Assembly: GCA_030704615.1 (NCBI GenBank)
Contig: CM060732.1
Span: forward strand, 45,615,053 to 45,675,052
Length of the DNA: 60,000 nucleotides
Direction of reading: 5' to 3'
From: Takakia lepidozioides
Lineage: Eukaryota; Streptophyta; Takakiopsida; Takakiales; Takakiaceae
Notes under the pieces: model-generated
What the model saw: only the letters and a program-made list of their open reading frames with translations
Told to the model about the DNA's origin: nothing
The model's database searches: none
Part shown: positions 44,601 to 54,877 of the stretch, one piece after another
How positions within the stretch are numbered: the first letter of the stretch is position 1
Layout: every line of letters begins with the position of its first letter
Made by a program: the position numbers and the translations under genes

Positions 44601-46987
44601 ACACTGCACCTGAGGGTGACACTGTGCAGAGAGGAGCAACAGGGAAGGAGGGTTACACTGCACCTCAGGGTGACACTGCGGATACCGGTGTGGCTGACAA
44701 TGTCGTGAGGGACATTGTCGTGGGTGACACACCATTGCCCGTGAACACTGCAACTTCCGTTGAGAGTGACATTGACATGGGTTACACTGATAGGGGTGAC
44801 ACCCCACAGCCAACCCACATGGTAGATGTCAGTGAGTGTAACACTGTCATGGATGACATTCCACTACCACTAGTCGTGGAAGGTGACACTCCTTTGCCAC
44901 GGCCACTAGTCGCGACGGATGACGGTCTTCCGCTAGTCAACATGGTCTTGGAGGGTGCGGAGAAGGGCGACACAATCAAGGATGGCATTGAGGAGGTTGA
45001 TGCAAAGAAGAGTGACATCGACATGGGTGACACGGGGAAGGGTGTCACCGAGGAGGTTGTCAGTTGGAAGGGTGACACAAAGCAGGGTCACACTGAGAAG
45101 CGTTTCACTGTGGAGAGTCACGAAGAGAAGGATGTTGCGGAGCATCTAGACACTGAGAAGAGTGACACTGCCAAGGGTGACACACATAAGATTGTTACTC
45201 AGCAGAGTGACACTGGGAAGGAACCCGATGAGAAGGGTGACACTGCGAAGAGTGACACTGATAATGCGGCCAAAGAGAAGGGTGACACTGAGAAGGTAGC
45301 CGGAGAGAAGGGCGACACTGAGATGCGTGACTCTGAGGAGGTAGCTGAAGAGAAGGGTGACACTGAGGAGGTAGCCGAAGAGAAGGGTGACATTGAGAAG
45401 GAAGCCGAAGAGAAGGGTGACACTGAGGAGGTAGCCGAAGAGAAGGGTGACACTAAGAAGCGTGACAAGGGGTTTGAACAGAAGGGTGACACTGACAGGG
45501 GTAGCACCGAGGAGGTGAGCTGTGACACTTCTGCCCTTGGTCAATCACCTCCCCAGCACGTCTCAGACGAGGGAGTGCAGTCTTCAGCACTTGCAGCAAA
45601 CTCAGAACAAGGCACCTCTGGCTCAGAAATTCCCCCTACCGGCGGCATTGTCAGGGTTGCAGAGAATCCCAGGAGGTCAAAACGGCCGCCTGCTCAAAGA
45701 AAGCGGTTGGCTGAACCCCCTAGCGCTGACAAAGAAGTATCTGTTCTTGTCGCACCCAAAAAACAGCGAACCAAACCGAAAGGCAAAAGTGCAGGGGTCT
45801 CGGAGGTTGACGTTGTCCAGCAGCAAGAGGTCCTTGCCAAGCACTTGCGGGAGCGTTCGAGGTACCTCATTGTACTTTGATCCTCTCTGATTTTGAATAT
45901 TGATTATAACTCTTGTATGATGCATCGTAATGTTCGTAATGTGCGGTTTGTTGTGCAGACTAAAACAACGGTACTTGACAAAGTTCAGAATGGTGTCGGA
46001 CCCTCCTGGGGCGCCCGAAGTGAAGTTTTATTATGGCGATGCCTTCCTGGCTTCTAGTCCGTTACAGTTTTACTTGGAAGAGACAGATTTTGAGCCGATG
46101 TATAAAATAAGAGCAACTGTCACAGATGCATTGCTCTCGGGTTACAACAAACTTCTGGAGGCCAAATTGTTTAAGGCTATCGCACCTGAGTTTGTCATCT
46201 GTGCTCCTTTTCAATGGCATGTCATGCGTACCAATGGTAACGATCTGCAGACGCTATTCGGGTTGGTGCAAGAATGGTACACTCAGGATGCCCGAGGGAT
46301 GGTGTTCACAAAGAATCGAGATCTTGTGGACGTGGTTGTCATCCCTATTGTCTTCGAGTAAGTAATTTCAGCGTTGACTGAGCATGTTGGGTTACACTCC
46401 TAGACTGAGTTGCACTAGTGACTGCTGACTAGTTGTGTAACACCGTTTAGAGTTACAGTACAAAGGGTTACACTACTGGGTTACACCACAGTCGGGTTAC
46501 ACCACAATGGGTTTCATTGGAGATGTTTTTTTCTATTCTGACGTAACGGCTTTGTTTGTGTTGCAGTGATCACTGGAGTGTTGCTGTTTTAGAGCGCCGA
46601 GGTCGGATAGTACATTTGGACTCCCATAAAACCATTGCCCGACCCAAACTCATTGAAGGAATTTTGCGAAATTTTGCCATAGCGTTCTTTGATTTCATGC
46701 CTGGATCTGATGACTTCAGTTACGTCATGGAGAGGATGGAATGGTTTGAGGCCAGTGTCCCCCAGCAACGGAGCTGTTGGGAGTGCGGCTATTATGCACT
46801 TTGTTTTGTGCAATTTTACTTGGAGTGGAAGTTCAATGTGAAAACCACAGAAGATCGAACCCGTCATAGGCGGGCGTTTACTGCAAGTTGGTTCAACGAG
46901 TCAACCATGATAGCTTCCCGTACTCATATGATTAGTTGGCTGTGTGACGAGATGGACAAAGACTTGGTCAGATGGCCAAAGAAATAA
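41602..46987 (+). CDS. Zinc finger-Ulp1 (C48) protease fusion of the MULE, five exons
   Basis: Exons deduced: 41602 to about 42405 (or 42460 in another frame), 42673-43552, 44007-45861, 45959-46357, 46567-46987; about 1450 residues. Exon 1: start MADCYLFPGEATIPFDH and a zinc finger, KCPYCG...LNRHIVDGTAACM (C2HC, like those of plant BED/transposon proteins). Exon 3: acidic, low complexity, with GDT repeats (44560-45520), then a basic patch (RRSKRPPAQRKR). Exons 4-5: Ulp1-type cysteine protease with DHWSVAVLE (His), HLDSH (Asp) and PQQRSCWECGYYAL (Gln, Cys), so the catalytic set looks intact. C48 proteases cleave SUMO; the target here is unknown. The exon 1 donor is unresolved because the best-phased donor (GTTGGA at 42406) is weak and the alternative needs a frame change. 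Introns 1 and 2 are full of TGTAACCC. Confidence 0.75.
42461..42672 (+). repeat. TGTAACCC words in intron 1
   Basis: At least ten copies of TGTAACCC or GTAACCC variants in about 200 bp. Confidence 0.85.
43553..44006 (+). repeat. TGTAACCC words in intron 2
   Basis: A local tandem array, GTGTAACCCTGTAATCA followed by GTGTAACCCTCGCT, with a period of roughly 55-60 bp over 43615-43800, then degenerating copies. Confidence 0.85.
44560..45520 (+). repeat. Coding GGGTGACACT repeat (Gly-Asp-Thr repeat)
   Basis: About thirty GGGTGACACT-type words lie in frame, giving KGDTE or EGDT. The densest part (45220-45480) is a nearly regular 30-45-nt tandem, AAGGGTGACACTGAG plus GTAGCCGAAGAG. The same word appears in the noncoding arrays of the element. 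Confidence 0.9.
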
Positions 46988-48373
46988 ATAGCGTCTCTTG
47001 ATGCATTTTTGCTTCTATGTGGTTTGTTCGTAACACTTCACAGTTTGGGTTTCATGCAATGGGCTTACATGGGGTTACACCTTATAAGGTTACATGAAGT
47101 GGAATCATAGACAAGTACTTGGGTACACCTTTGGGCCCTGGGGCAATGGGCTTACACTCTGTGGGTTCACACATAAGTGATGGGTTACACCATGCCGGGT
47201 CTCACAACGTGGGGTTACACTTATGGGTTACATACAATGGGCCTAGGGTTACATGGTTGGGCCTTCCTGGCTATGTCAGGGTCACGTTGCTGAAACAGTA
47301 TACTTTCGTGGCATGTAACCCCACCTCGACTATGCGCATTTGTTTTATTTTTTATTTTTTTCGCACTGAAGTGTTTGTGCACTGAAGTTCTCAGATTTAT
47401 ACTACATGGGGTTACATACATGAGGGCTATGTACAATGGGTTACATACGATGGGGTCACAATAGTGTGGGGGTAACATCTGGTCGGGCTACATACTTCTT
47501 GGAGTTACAACACTCTGGGTTACACTCACTCAAGAGGGTTACACAGTTCTAAGTTACACTGTGCACAATGAAAGTGGGCAGGGTTGCCTATACAAGGGCT
47601 ACGTGTCGTGGGGATACATAAGATGGGGTGATGTAGCATCAGGGTTTATAGCGTGCACCCCAAATTGTACAATGGGTTACATGCGATGGGGTGACATCAA
47701 TGGGGGTTACATCTGGTCGGGATACATACTTCTTGGGGTTACACAACAACAAGTTACACTCCGGAGGGCTACACTGGTCCATAACATAGGTTGAACGGAA
47801 TGATTATCTATCTCATGGATTACACGTCCATGGGTTACACACAAATTGGGTTACACATAGAGGGGTTACACATACAGGGGCTAGTGTTGGTGACTAAAGG
47901 TGCTCGACTTCAGCATCTTCCCACTCTGTATTGAAGGGTCATGTAACCCCGGCAGATTAACCCAGACCCTGTAGTCACATTGTAGTCATCGACTTATAAT
48001 TCTCAGAGTTACACCACTGACAGCAATATTCTATGGGGTTACATACTGGGTTACACTGTTGATAGTTACATTGCAGTTACACTTGGAGTTACACCACAAT
48101 GAGTTACACTGAAGAGGTTCACACTCATCTGTGTTACACTGTGTGGAGTACCACAGATGCAAGTTACACTAAGTAGAGCTATGTTACGTTATGAAACCCC
48201 AGACAGTGTAACCCTGCGGTGTGTCACCCCGGCCCATGGGTGTCCCATTGAGTGGGTTACATAGGTTGAATGTGGATGGAATGGCAAAGTGAATAACAAC
48301 CCATGAACAGACATGTACTTCATATTAAACTTGGTGATCACAAAATAAGTGTCATTGCCAATGGACTCAATGG
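46988..48373 (+). repeat. Spacer between the two MULE genes, full of GGGTTACA words
   Basis: Contains dozens of GGGTTACAC, GGGTTACAT and related words, mostly with the G-rich strand on top, and no gene. Both genes end into this spacer, so it must hold their transcript ends; no clear terminator signal stands out. Confidence 0.8.
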
Positions 48374-51300
48374 TCACTTACTATGGAACCGGTCTACAAA
48401 ATCTACTTTCCTGGCAAGGGACATGTTGTTTCCATCATCATTTTTTATGAATGGAACTGCTTGAAGAGGGTGCAACGGACCTTTGTCGATTCTAACTTGT
48501 AAAGTGGACAGCCTCCCACGAACACAACGAAGCTCGGCAAGCAAATGTTTGCGCATTGTTTCACTCTCATTGCCAAGAAGCGACAGGGACTTCATCTCAG
48601 ATTCAATTGATGAAACATCCGATGGCTCCTGCCGACCACGCTGGGATGATGCTGAGCACTCCGTAGGCTCTGCTAGATTCACAACTTCCTCCTCTGCATC
48701 AATATCTGGAAGTTCCGATTTCATCAACATGTGAAGACCTCCATGAATGGTCCCGAGCTTTGTGCCACAGAGCTTCACAATAAGCCCTTCCTTCAGATTT
48801 GGCTTCATCAATTGAAGAACGCGGATTTGATGTTTGCACAAGTTACCCTTCAAAGCCCATGGACAATCGCAACAAGCCCAGGTGGTCGCAGGTGCATAGA
48901 TTGTGTAGCTTCGACCGGCCGTTTGAACACTATCCACAATCGCCGGATGACCAGGAACAGTGGGCAAATGAACATTGACATCAGGGATCTCCCTTGCAGT
49001 CCAAACAACATTACTGATAAATTCCTCCTGTCGTACATTCCTTTTGAAGCCTTTCGATTTCAAGTTATCTCTATACCAATAGTGGGTTAGAACAGGACCC
49101 ACGAGTTCGCTGATCAGCCAATCGATTCTCCTGCCATCAAGCCTTTGCTTTCCCGAGCGTAAACGAGCCTTCAAATTTCGTGCCAAGATTCAATTGCGGC
49201 ATTAGTATCCTGACTTGCGTGGGGAATATAACGAGCCCCCGTGATCCACATGCTCAGTTTTGGGACCCATTCCATTCTGATGTAACGTAGGAAGTCACGC
49301 GCAAGCGGATAGGAATAATTCAAATCTTCCAGTCGCTCCAGCGCCCACTCTTCTGGGGTGACTCCCACACAGGCGTTAATGCCGTACATTACGTCGCCAA
49401 GCTGTTTCAAAACAGCATTGCGAGTGTATGGATCGGGCATCTTACGCCACGAATGTTTCAGCCAAGCGCGGCGAACATGCCAAAGGCATAGAAATATTGC
49501 TACGTCCCCAAACGATTCCCTGCACGCACACACATCAAATGCCACCCAATCCATCAGTGTAACTCTTGTCAGTGTAACTCTTATCAGAGGAACTCTTCGC
49601 AGTGTAACTCGTAGAAGTGTAACTCTTCAAAGTGTCACTCTTAGTAGTGTGACTCATGTAACCCCTCGTGCATCTGGTCATGTAACTATCAGTGAAACTC
49701 ACAGCAGTGTAACCCAACACATATAACCCCTCGCAGCGCTGTAACGCAATCCATGTTACACCGTGTAACTCTCAGAGCGACCCAACCCATACAACCCTCT
49801 GCGATGCTCCCAGTGTAACTCACATGCTATAGCAGTGCAACCTAATCCATGCAGGACTGCGGATGACACGCCGTGTAACTCCCAATGTAACTCGCAGTGT
49901 AACCCTCTATCTACCTCATAGCAGTGTAACCCTCGGTCTAACTCACAACAGTGTAACCCTCCGTCCAACTCAAGGCAGTATAACCATCTGTCTAACTGAT
50001 AGTGTAACCCTCAGTGTAACAGACAGCACTGCAACCCAATCCATGTAACCCCTCAAGCAACTGACAGTGTAACTCCAAGTGTTACAGGCAGCAATGCACC
50101 CCCTCGTGTAACTGGCAGTTTAACTCTTACTGTGATTCTCAGTGTAACTAGCAGCAGTGTAGCCCGATCCATGAAACCCCTCGTGCATGCAACTTGTAGT
50201 GTGACTCAGAACATTGTAACTTCTAGCCGTGTACCTGATAGCATTGATTTCTGCGTCTGCATCGTCGACAACAAAAGCATTTGGCCTCCAATCTGGTTTG
50301 CTCTGAAGAAGTCGGTCGCGAAGACGTTTCATCCAGGGGCTCAGGTCAGTCGTTTTGTTTCTCGCTGATATAATATAAGCAACAGGTATGCCGTTGAGCC
50401 ATTCGTCGAACACCATCATGGTATACATTGGGAACTGCAATGTCGCAATGGTACAAAAATGAATAAGGTGAGCGTTATAATATTGGCAACAGTTGCATGG
50501 CACTCACATTTCAGAATGCAATGAAAGGTAAAGCGTGACACGAATACCTTATTTTCGTTGGTCCCAAATGTTGCATCGCAGGATACCACACGGTTGTGTC
50601 CCAGGTCGATCATTTTCTGTTTTTGCCACTCCGTTTGTATTCCAATTACGAACTTCAAATCACCCGCCACTGGCGCTGTCTCTTCATGGTAGAAGAAGAC
50701 GCTTTCAGGATTGCTATCGACCCACATACGTACACTTTGTGCATCATCTGGATGTTTTTTGTAACTCTCAATCGCAAGCTTGTCGGCAATGTTTCTCACG
50801 TCGTACTCGAACAAGAAACAATCGCGACTCCACTCCATGCCTGGCTGAGACGCACAAGCTTCCTGAAGCTGTTGAGTGTGTTGTGTCATAATCATAGCTG
50901 GAGATAGGCCACTGCGAAGACTATCGACGATCCACTGTTTCATATCTTGGCTGAGACGAGGGGCATGCACGAATCGCGAGAAATGGGAAGAGGGGTCAGC
51001 TGAACCATGACATGGCTTTCCTTTTGCATCCACATGCTGTTTCTGGAAATATGTGATGATTGCCAACTCTGAATCTAGAAAACACTGGCCAACTTTGAAG
51101 CTACACGTACACCCACGTTTGTATGACTCTCCGAAATCCGCTGCCTTACGTCTGATTCGCTTGACTGCTGTTTGATTATCGGAGGCTGCTATCGGTTTTT
51201 CTTTCTTCTTCACAATCGGCAGGTCCGTGCGCCTATCTATCGGGCCGTAGCAGCAGTGGTACCTGCAAAAAAAGCATATAAAGCGAGGAGGGTTATCGCC

Positions 51301-51746
51301 ATATACGACTTTGCTAGACTAGCAGAAAGAAGTGGGGCTGGGAATGTTATACAACCCTCATAAGTGACTTACTTATGCCACTGACGATAACTGTTTGCAC
51401 GCGGTGTTGTCAAATCTGGCAACTCACGGTACCTTCGATCTTGAACATAAAATTGGGTCTTCCCATCCACTCTACTCCTTTCTCCCTCCAGAAAATCAGG
51501 AATGCGAGACCACGGAACGACAGCTACTTCGATGGATATCCGTTTCCCTTTTCCCTGGGAAACCTGGCGTATCCAACAGAGGTTTGTGTGATTGAAAAGC
51601 CCGTCTATGGGCAGCTGTAGGATGCATTTCAAATGAGATACCAAATGCTGCAAATGACAGAGTTCTCCTGCCTCATCTTTCAAACCATTTGATTCCAATG
51701 CTGCTTTGCGTTCCTCGTCTAGCACCTTCGCGGCAGCACATGCCAT
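48374..51746 (-). CDS. MULE transposase with SWIM zinc finger, four exons, one frameshift
   Basis: Cuts and joins Mutator-like DNA. Minus-strand exons deduced: 51746-51373, 51262-50548, 50434-50235, 49519-48374; phases agree. Exon 1 starts MACAAAKVLDEE. Exon 2 has a Cys-rich FAR1-like N-terminal region (KRGCTCSFKVGQC) and ends with VVSCDATFGTNENK (first catalytic Asp, about residue 354). Exon 3 starts FPMYTMMVFDEW and has VVDDADAEI (second Asp, about 420). Exon 4 has FLCLWHVRRAW, then NAAIESWHE (catalytic Glu, about 540) and the SWIM finger CDCPWALKGNLCKH. Right after SWHE one base is missing (CACGAAATTTGAAG, 49171-49183), giving a TGA. With it the protein would be about 811 residues. Everything else is open, so the lesion is recent or a sequencing error in an A/T run. 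Confidence 0.85.
49550..50225 (+). repeat. CAGTGTAACTC-type repeats filling a transposase intron
   Basis: Intron 3 of the transposase is almost entirely made of CAGTGTAACTC, CAGTGTAACCC and AACCCATCCATG-like words at 15-40-bp steps. This is a different flavour (GTAACTC) from the terminal arrays. Confidence 0.85.
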
Positions 51747-52214
51747 TAGCAGCAACAGTACCACCAGTACAGTACAAATCGCATAACACACGCGGGCAAC
51801 GCAGCGGAGCCCTCAAGACTGCACGTCGTCTACGCACCTGGTGAAAATGACGAGCGATGATGGAGTTACACGTGGGTTTTGATGTCACCGAATCGTGTAA
51901 CCCAGGTTTGAATTCAAAATATCTGACACCTCTTGGAGCCCGCCAATTTTTGCCGGGCACTAAGGGGCTACACGAACAGGGGTGACATGCGTTGGGGATA
52001 AAGGATCCGGGGTGACACGAGCTATGAGTGACACAATCGGGGGTTACACGGAGGGGATTGATACAGTATCGGGGTTACATGGTGGGGTTACAATGTGAGA
52101 GTTGCACAATGAGGGTTACACGAGGCGGAGCTAAAGCGCTGACGTGCAGAGGGTTACAGGGATGATGGGGTTACGAGGAACTGGAGTTACACGGAGAGGG
52201 GTATATGGGATAAC
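51747..52214. other. Transposase leader and inner edge of the right array
   Basis: Probable promoter and 5' leader of the minus-strand transposase. GGGTTACA and GGGTGACA words begin near 51860 and become dense after 52000. No TATA box identified with confidence. Confidence 0.4.
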
Positions 52215-53850
52215 ATGATACAAGCTTACATTGGGGTTACACGATGCAGGATAACATGGAGTGAGGGTTACACCCCGCGGAGTAACAGAGGGTTACATGG
52301 ATTACAAAGGGTTACAGAGGGTCATGGGGTTACATGGGTTACAGAGGATGACATAGGGTTACATGGGAGGGTTACATGGAGTGAGGGTGACATAGGGTTA
52401 CATGGGAGGGTAACATGGAGTGAGGGTGACATAGGGTTACATGGGAGGGTTACATGGAGTGAGGGTGACACTCAGCGGTGTTACAGAGGGATAAACGGGT
52501 TACGGAGGGTTACATGGTGGTGGGGGTTACAGAGAGTCACAGAGGGTCACAGAGGGTTACATGGAGTGAGGTTACACAGGGGTGAGGGTGACACTCTACG
52601 GTGTTACTGAGGGTTACTGAGGGTTACATGGTGGTGAAGGTTACACCTGGTGAGGGTTATAGAGGGTCACAGAGGGTTACATGGAGTGAGGGTTACATGG
52701 GGTTACATGGGTTACACAGGGTCACAGAGGGTTACACGGGTTACGCAGGGTCACAGAGGATTACATGGGTTACAAGGAGTGAGGGATGCATAGGGATGGG
52801 GGTGACACTTTGCGGTGTTACAGAGGGTTACATGGTGGTAAGGGTTACACCTAGTGAGGGATATAGAGGGTCACAGAGGGTTACATGGGTTACAGAGAGT
52901 TACAGAGGGTCACAGAGGGTTACATGGAGTGATGATTACATAGGGGTGAGGGTGACATTCTGCGGTGTTACAGAGGGTTACATGGTGGTGAGGGTTACAA
53001 AGGGTCACAAAGGGTTACATGGGTTACAGAGGGTTACATGGAGTGAGGGTTACATAAGGGGTGAGGGTGACACTCTAGTGTTACAGAGGATTACATGGGT
53101 TACAGAGCCATGGAGGGTCACAAAGGGTTACATGGAGTGAGGGTTACATGGGGATGAGGGTGACACTCTGCGGTGTCACAGAGGGTTTGTGTGGGTTACG
53201 GAGGGTTACATGGTGGCGAGGGTGACACTCTGCGGTGTTACAGAGGGTTACATGGTGGTAAGGGTTACACCTGGTGAGGGATATAGAGGGTCACAGAGGG
53301 TTACATGGGTTACAGATGGTCACAGAGGGTTACATGGAATGAGGGTTACATAGGGGTGAGGGTGACATTCTGTGGTGTTACAGAGGGTTACATGGTGGTG
53401 AGGGTTACAAAGGGTCAAAGAGGGTTACATGGGTTACAGAGGGTTACATGGAGTGAGGGTTACATACGGGTGAGGGTGACACTCTGCGGTGTTACAGAGG
53501 GTTACATGGTGGTGAGGGTTACAAAGGGTCACAGAGGGTTACATGGGTTACAAAGGGTTACATGTAGTGAGGGTTACATAGGGGTGGGGGTGACACTCTG
53601 CGGTGTTATAGAAGGTTACATGGGTTACAGAGGGTTACATGTAGTGAGGGTTACATAGGGGTGGGGGTGACACTCTACGGTGTTATAGAGGGTTACATGG
53701 GTTACAGAGGGTTACATGGTGGTGAGGGTTACAGAGGGTCATGGGGTTATATGGGTTACAGAGGGTTACATGGTGGTGTGGGTTACACTCGGCGAAGTTA
53801 CAGAGGGTTACATGGGGGTGATGGTTGAACCCGGGGCGGGGGTTACAGGG
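52215..53850 (+). repeat. Right terminal array of GGGTTACA words
   Basis: Inverse of 38641-40287: GAGGGTTACATGG, GGGTCACAGAGGGTTACATGGAGTGAGG units, and GGGTGACACTCTGCGGTGTTACAGAGG recurring at intervals. The array is open in one frame for long stretches (for example 52601-53140), but this follows from the repeat unit and is not evidence of a gene. Confidence 0.9.
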
Positions 53851-54719
53851 AACTGGCGGACTGCTGGAAGCGGCGGACTGGTGTCGCAGAACGACGACGC
53901 AGGGGCGACGACGCCGATGGGATGAGGGCGGGGGTGGGGAGGGATTGACCGAGCCCAGCCGGCTGCCTTTCCATGTCTGCCGGAGGCGAAGAACCGGCGG
54001 TACGGGTGTGAGGGCTGGACCGTCCTGACGCGCTTGCATTAAGTTCTTACATTATTCCTATTATCTTCCATGAGAAATCCAAGGGAAACCATACTAACAT
54101 ATGAACCATTGCTCAGAGACAGTGCTAAGCTGCTAAGCCTTCAGAGAGTCATTTTTGCTTGCTGCAGCATAGACCTCACACAATCAGGGCCAACAAAGCA
54201 CTCCCCACTATGAATGAGGTGCCCAGCTTGTGGGTCCCCAGGAAGCACACCCAACACCTTCCATCCCAATATAACCAAAATCTTCGACACTCCCAAAAGC
54301 CTCCAATCTCGCCGAGATTTGAGTCGGCCCCGACACACGTCGCAACCAGAACAAGCGTCTAGAAACTACCACGGAATCTACGAATACACCGCATCGGAAA
54401 TGGGATACATCTTCCTCAACCTACGCCCTGACCGAAGATATAGAATGTTCCTGAAGATGATCCAACGAATCTTGGGAATGGGAGTGCAAGTGTGGACGAG
54501 GCATGGAAAGATGCTGACGCGTGAAAAGTTTAACCGTAGAATATGAAAGATGACGAGAGAAGAGGAGCAAAGACGCAGCACGTGGCATTCCTGGCCTCCG
54601 GGTAATTCTCAGCTACCTTACCATAAATGACCAGGGATCGCCCTCCGCACCAGTTGGTACCTGACACCTGGTAAAGCTGTTTGATTCGGGTCAAAGGTAA
54701 GCGAAGCTTATCGGGAAAC
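53851..54719. other. Right flank of the giant element; no gene recognised
   Basis: GC-rich and CGACGACG-containing near 53870-54010, then ordinary sequence. It does not continue the copia remnant that flanks the left array. Confidence 0.35.
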
Positions 54720-54877
54720 TTTCGTCGATGTCGGCTATGCCCCTTTACCCGGATCTGCGAGCTGTGGATCTGTGGATCTGGGGATGCGTGTACAAGACAT
54801 GGATCGGGGATCTGCTGCTGCAGTTTTGGTTGAAGAGAATTGGGTGGGTTGGGGGGAGTGTGGGGGAAGAGTCGAAG

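Larger units (their letters stand above)
38641..53850. mobile_element. Giant MULE-like element with inverted terminal arrays, transposase and ULP1-like gene
   Basis: About 15.2 kb bounded by inverted arrays (38641-40287 and 52215-53850) made of the same GGGTTACA/GGGTGACA words. Inside are a plus-strand zinc finger-Ulp1 gene (41602-46987) and a minus-strand MULE transposase (51746-48374), tail to tail. The word recurs in all introns and spacers of the block and hardly anywhere else in the window. MULEs carrying Ulp1-like proteases are known in plants. The huge satellite-like ends, more than 1.6 kb each, are unusual. No clean 9-bp target duplication was found: the left flank is a copia remnant, the right flank a GC-rich unknown sequence. 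Confidence 0.7.

Noticed and set aside
45146-45544. Antisense open frame rich in SVTLLFG repeats
   Set aside because: It is the reverse of the coding GDT repeat, with no independent support.
52215-53658. Long open frames (52215-52610, 52601-53140, 53305-53658) as protein genes
   Set aside because: They are the array read through; the peptide is only the repeat unit (RVTEGYM, RVTW) and similar frames appear in the mirror array.
38641-53850. CRISPR array or bacterial system
   Set aside because: No constant repeat with unique spacers, and the surrounding genes are spliced plant and transposon genes.
53851-54010. Target duplication at the right edge of the giant element
   Set aside because: No 8-10-bp match to the bases before 38641 was found in the first bases after the last GGGTTACA word.
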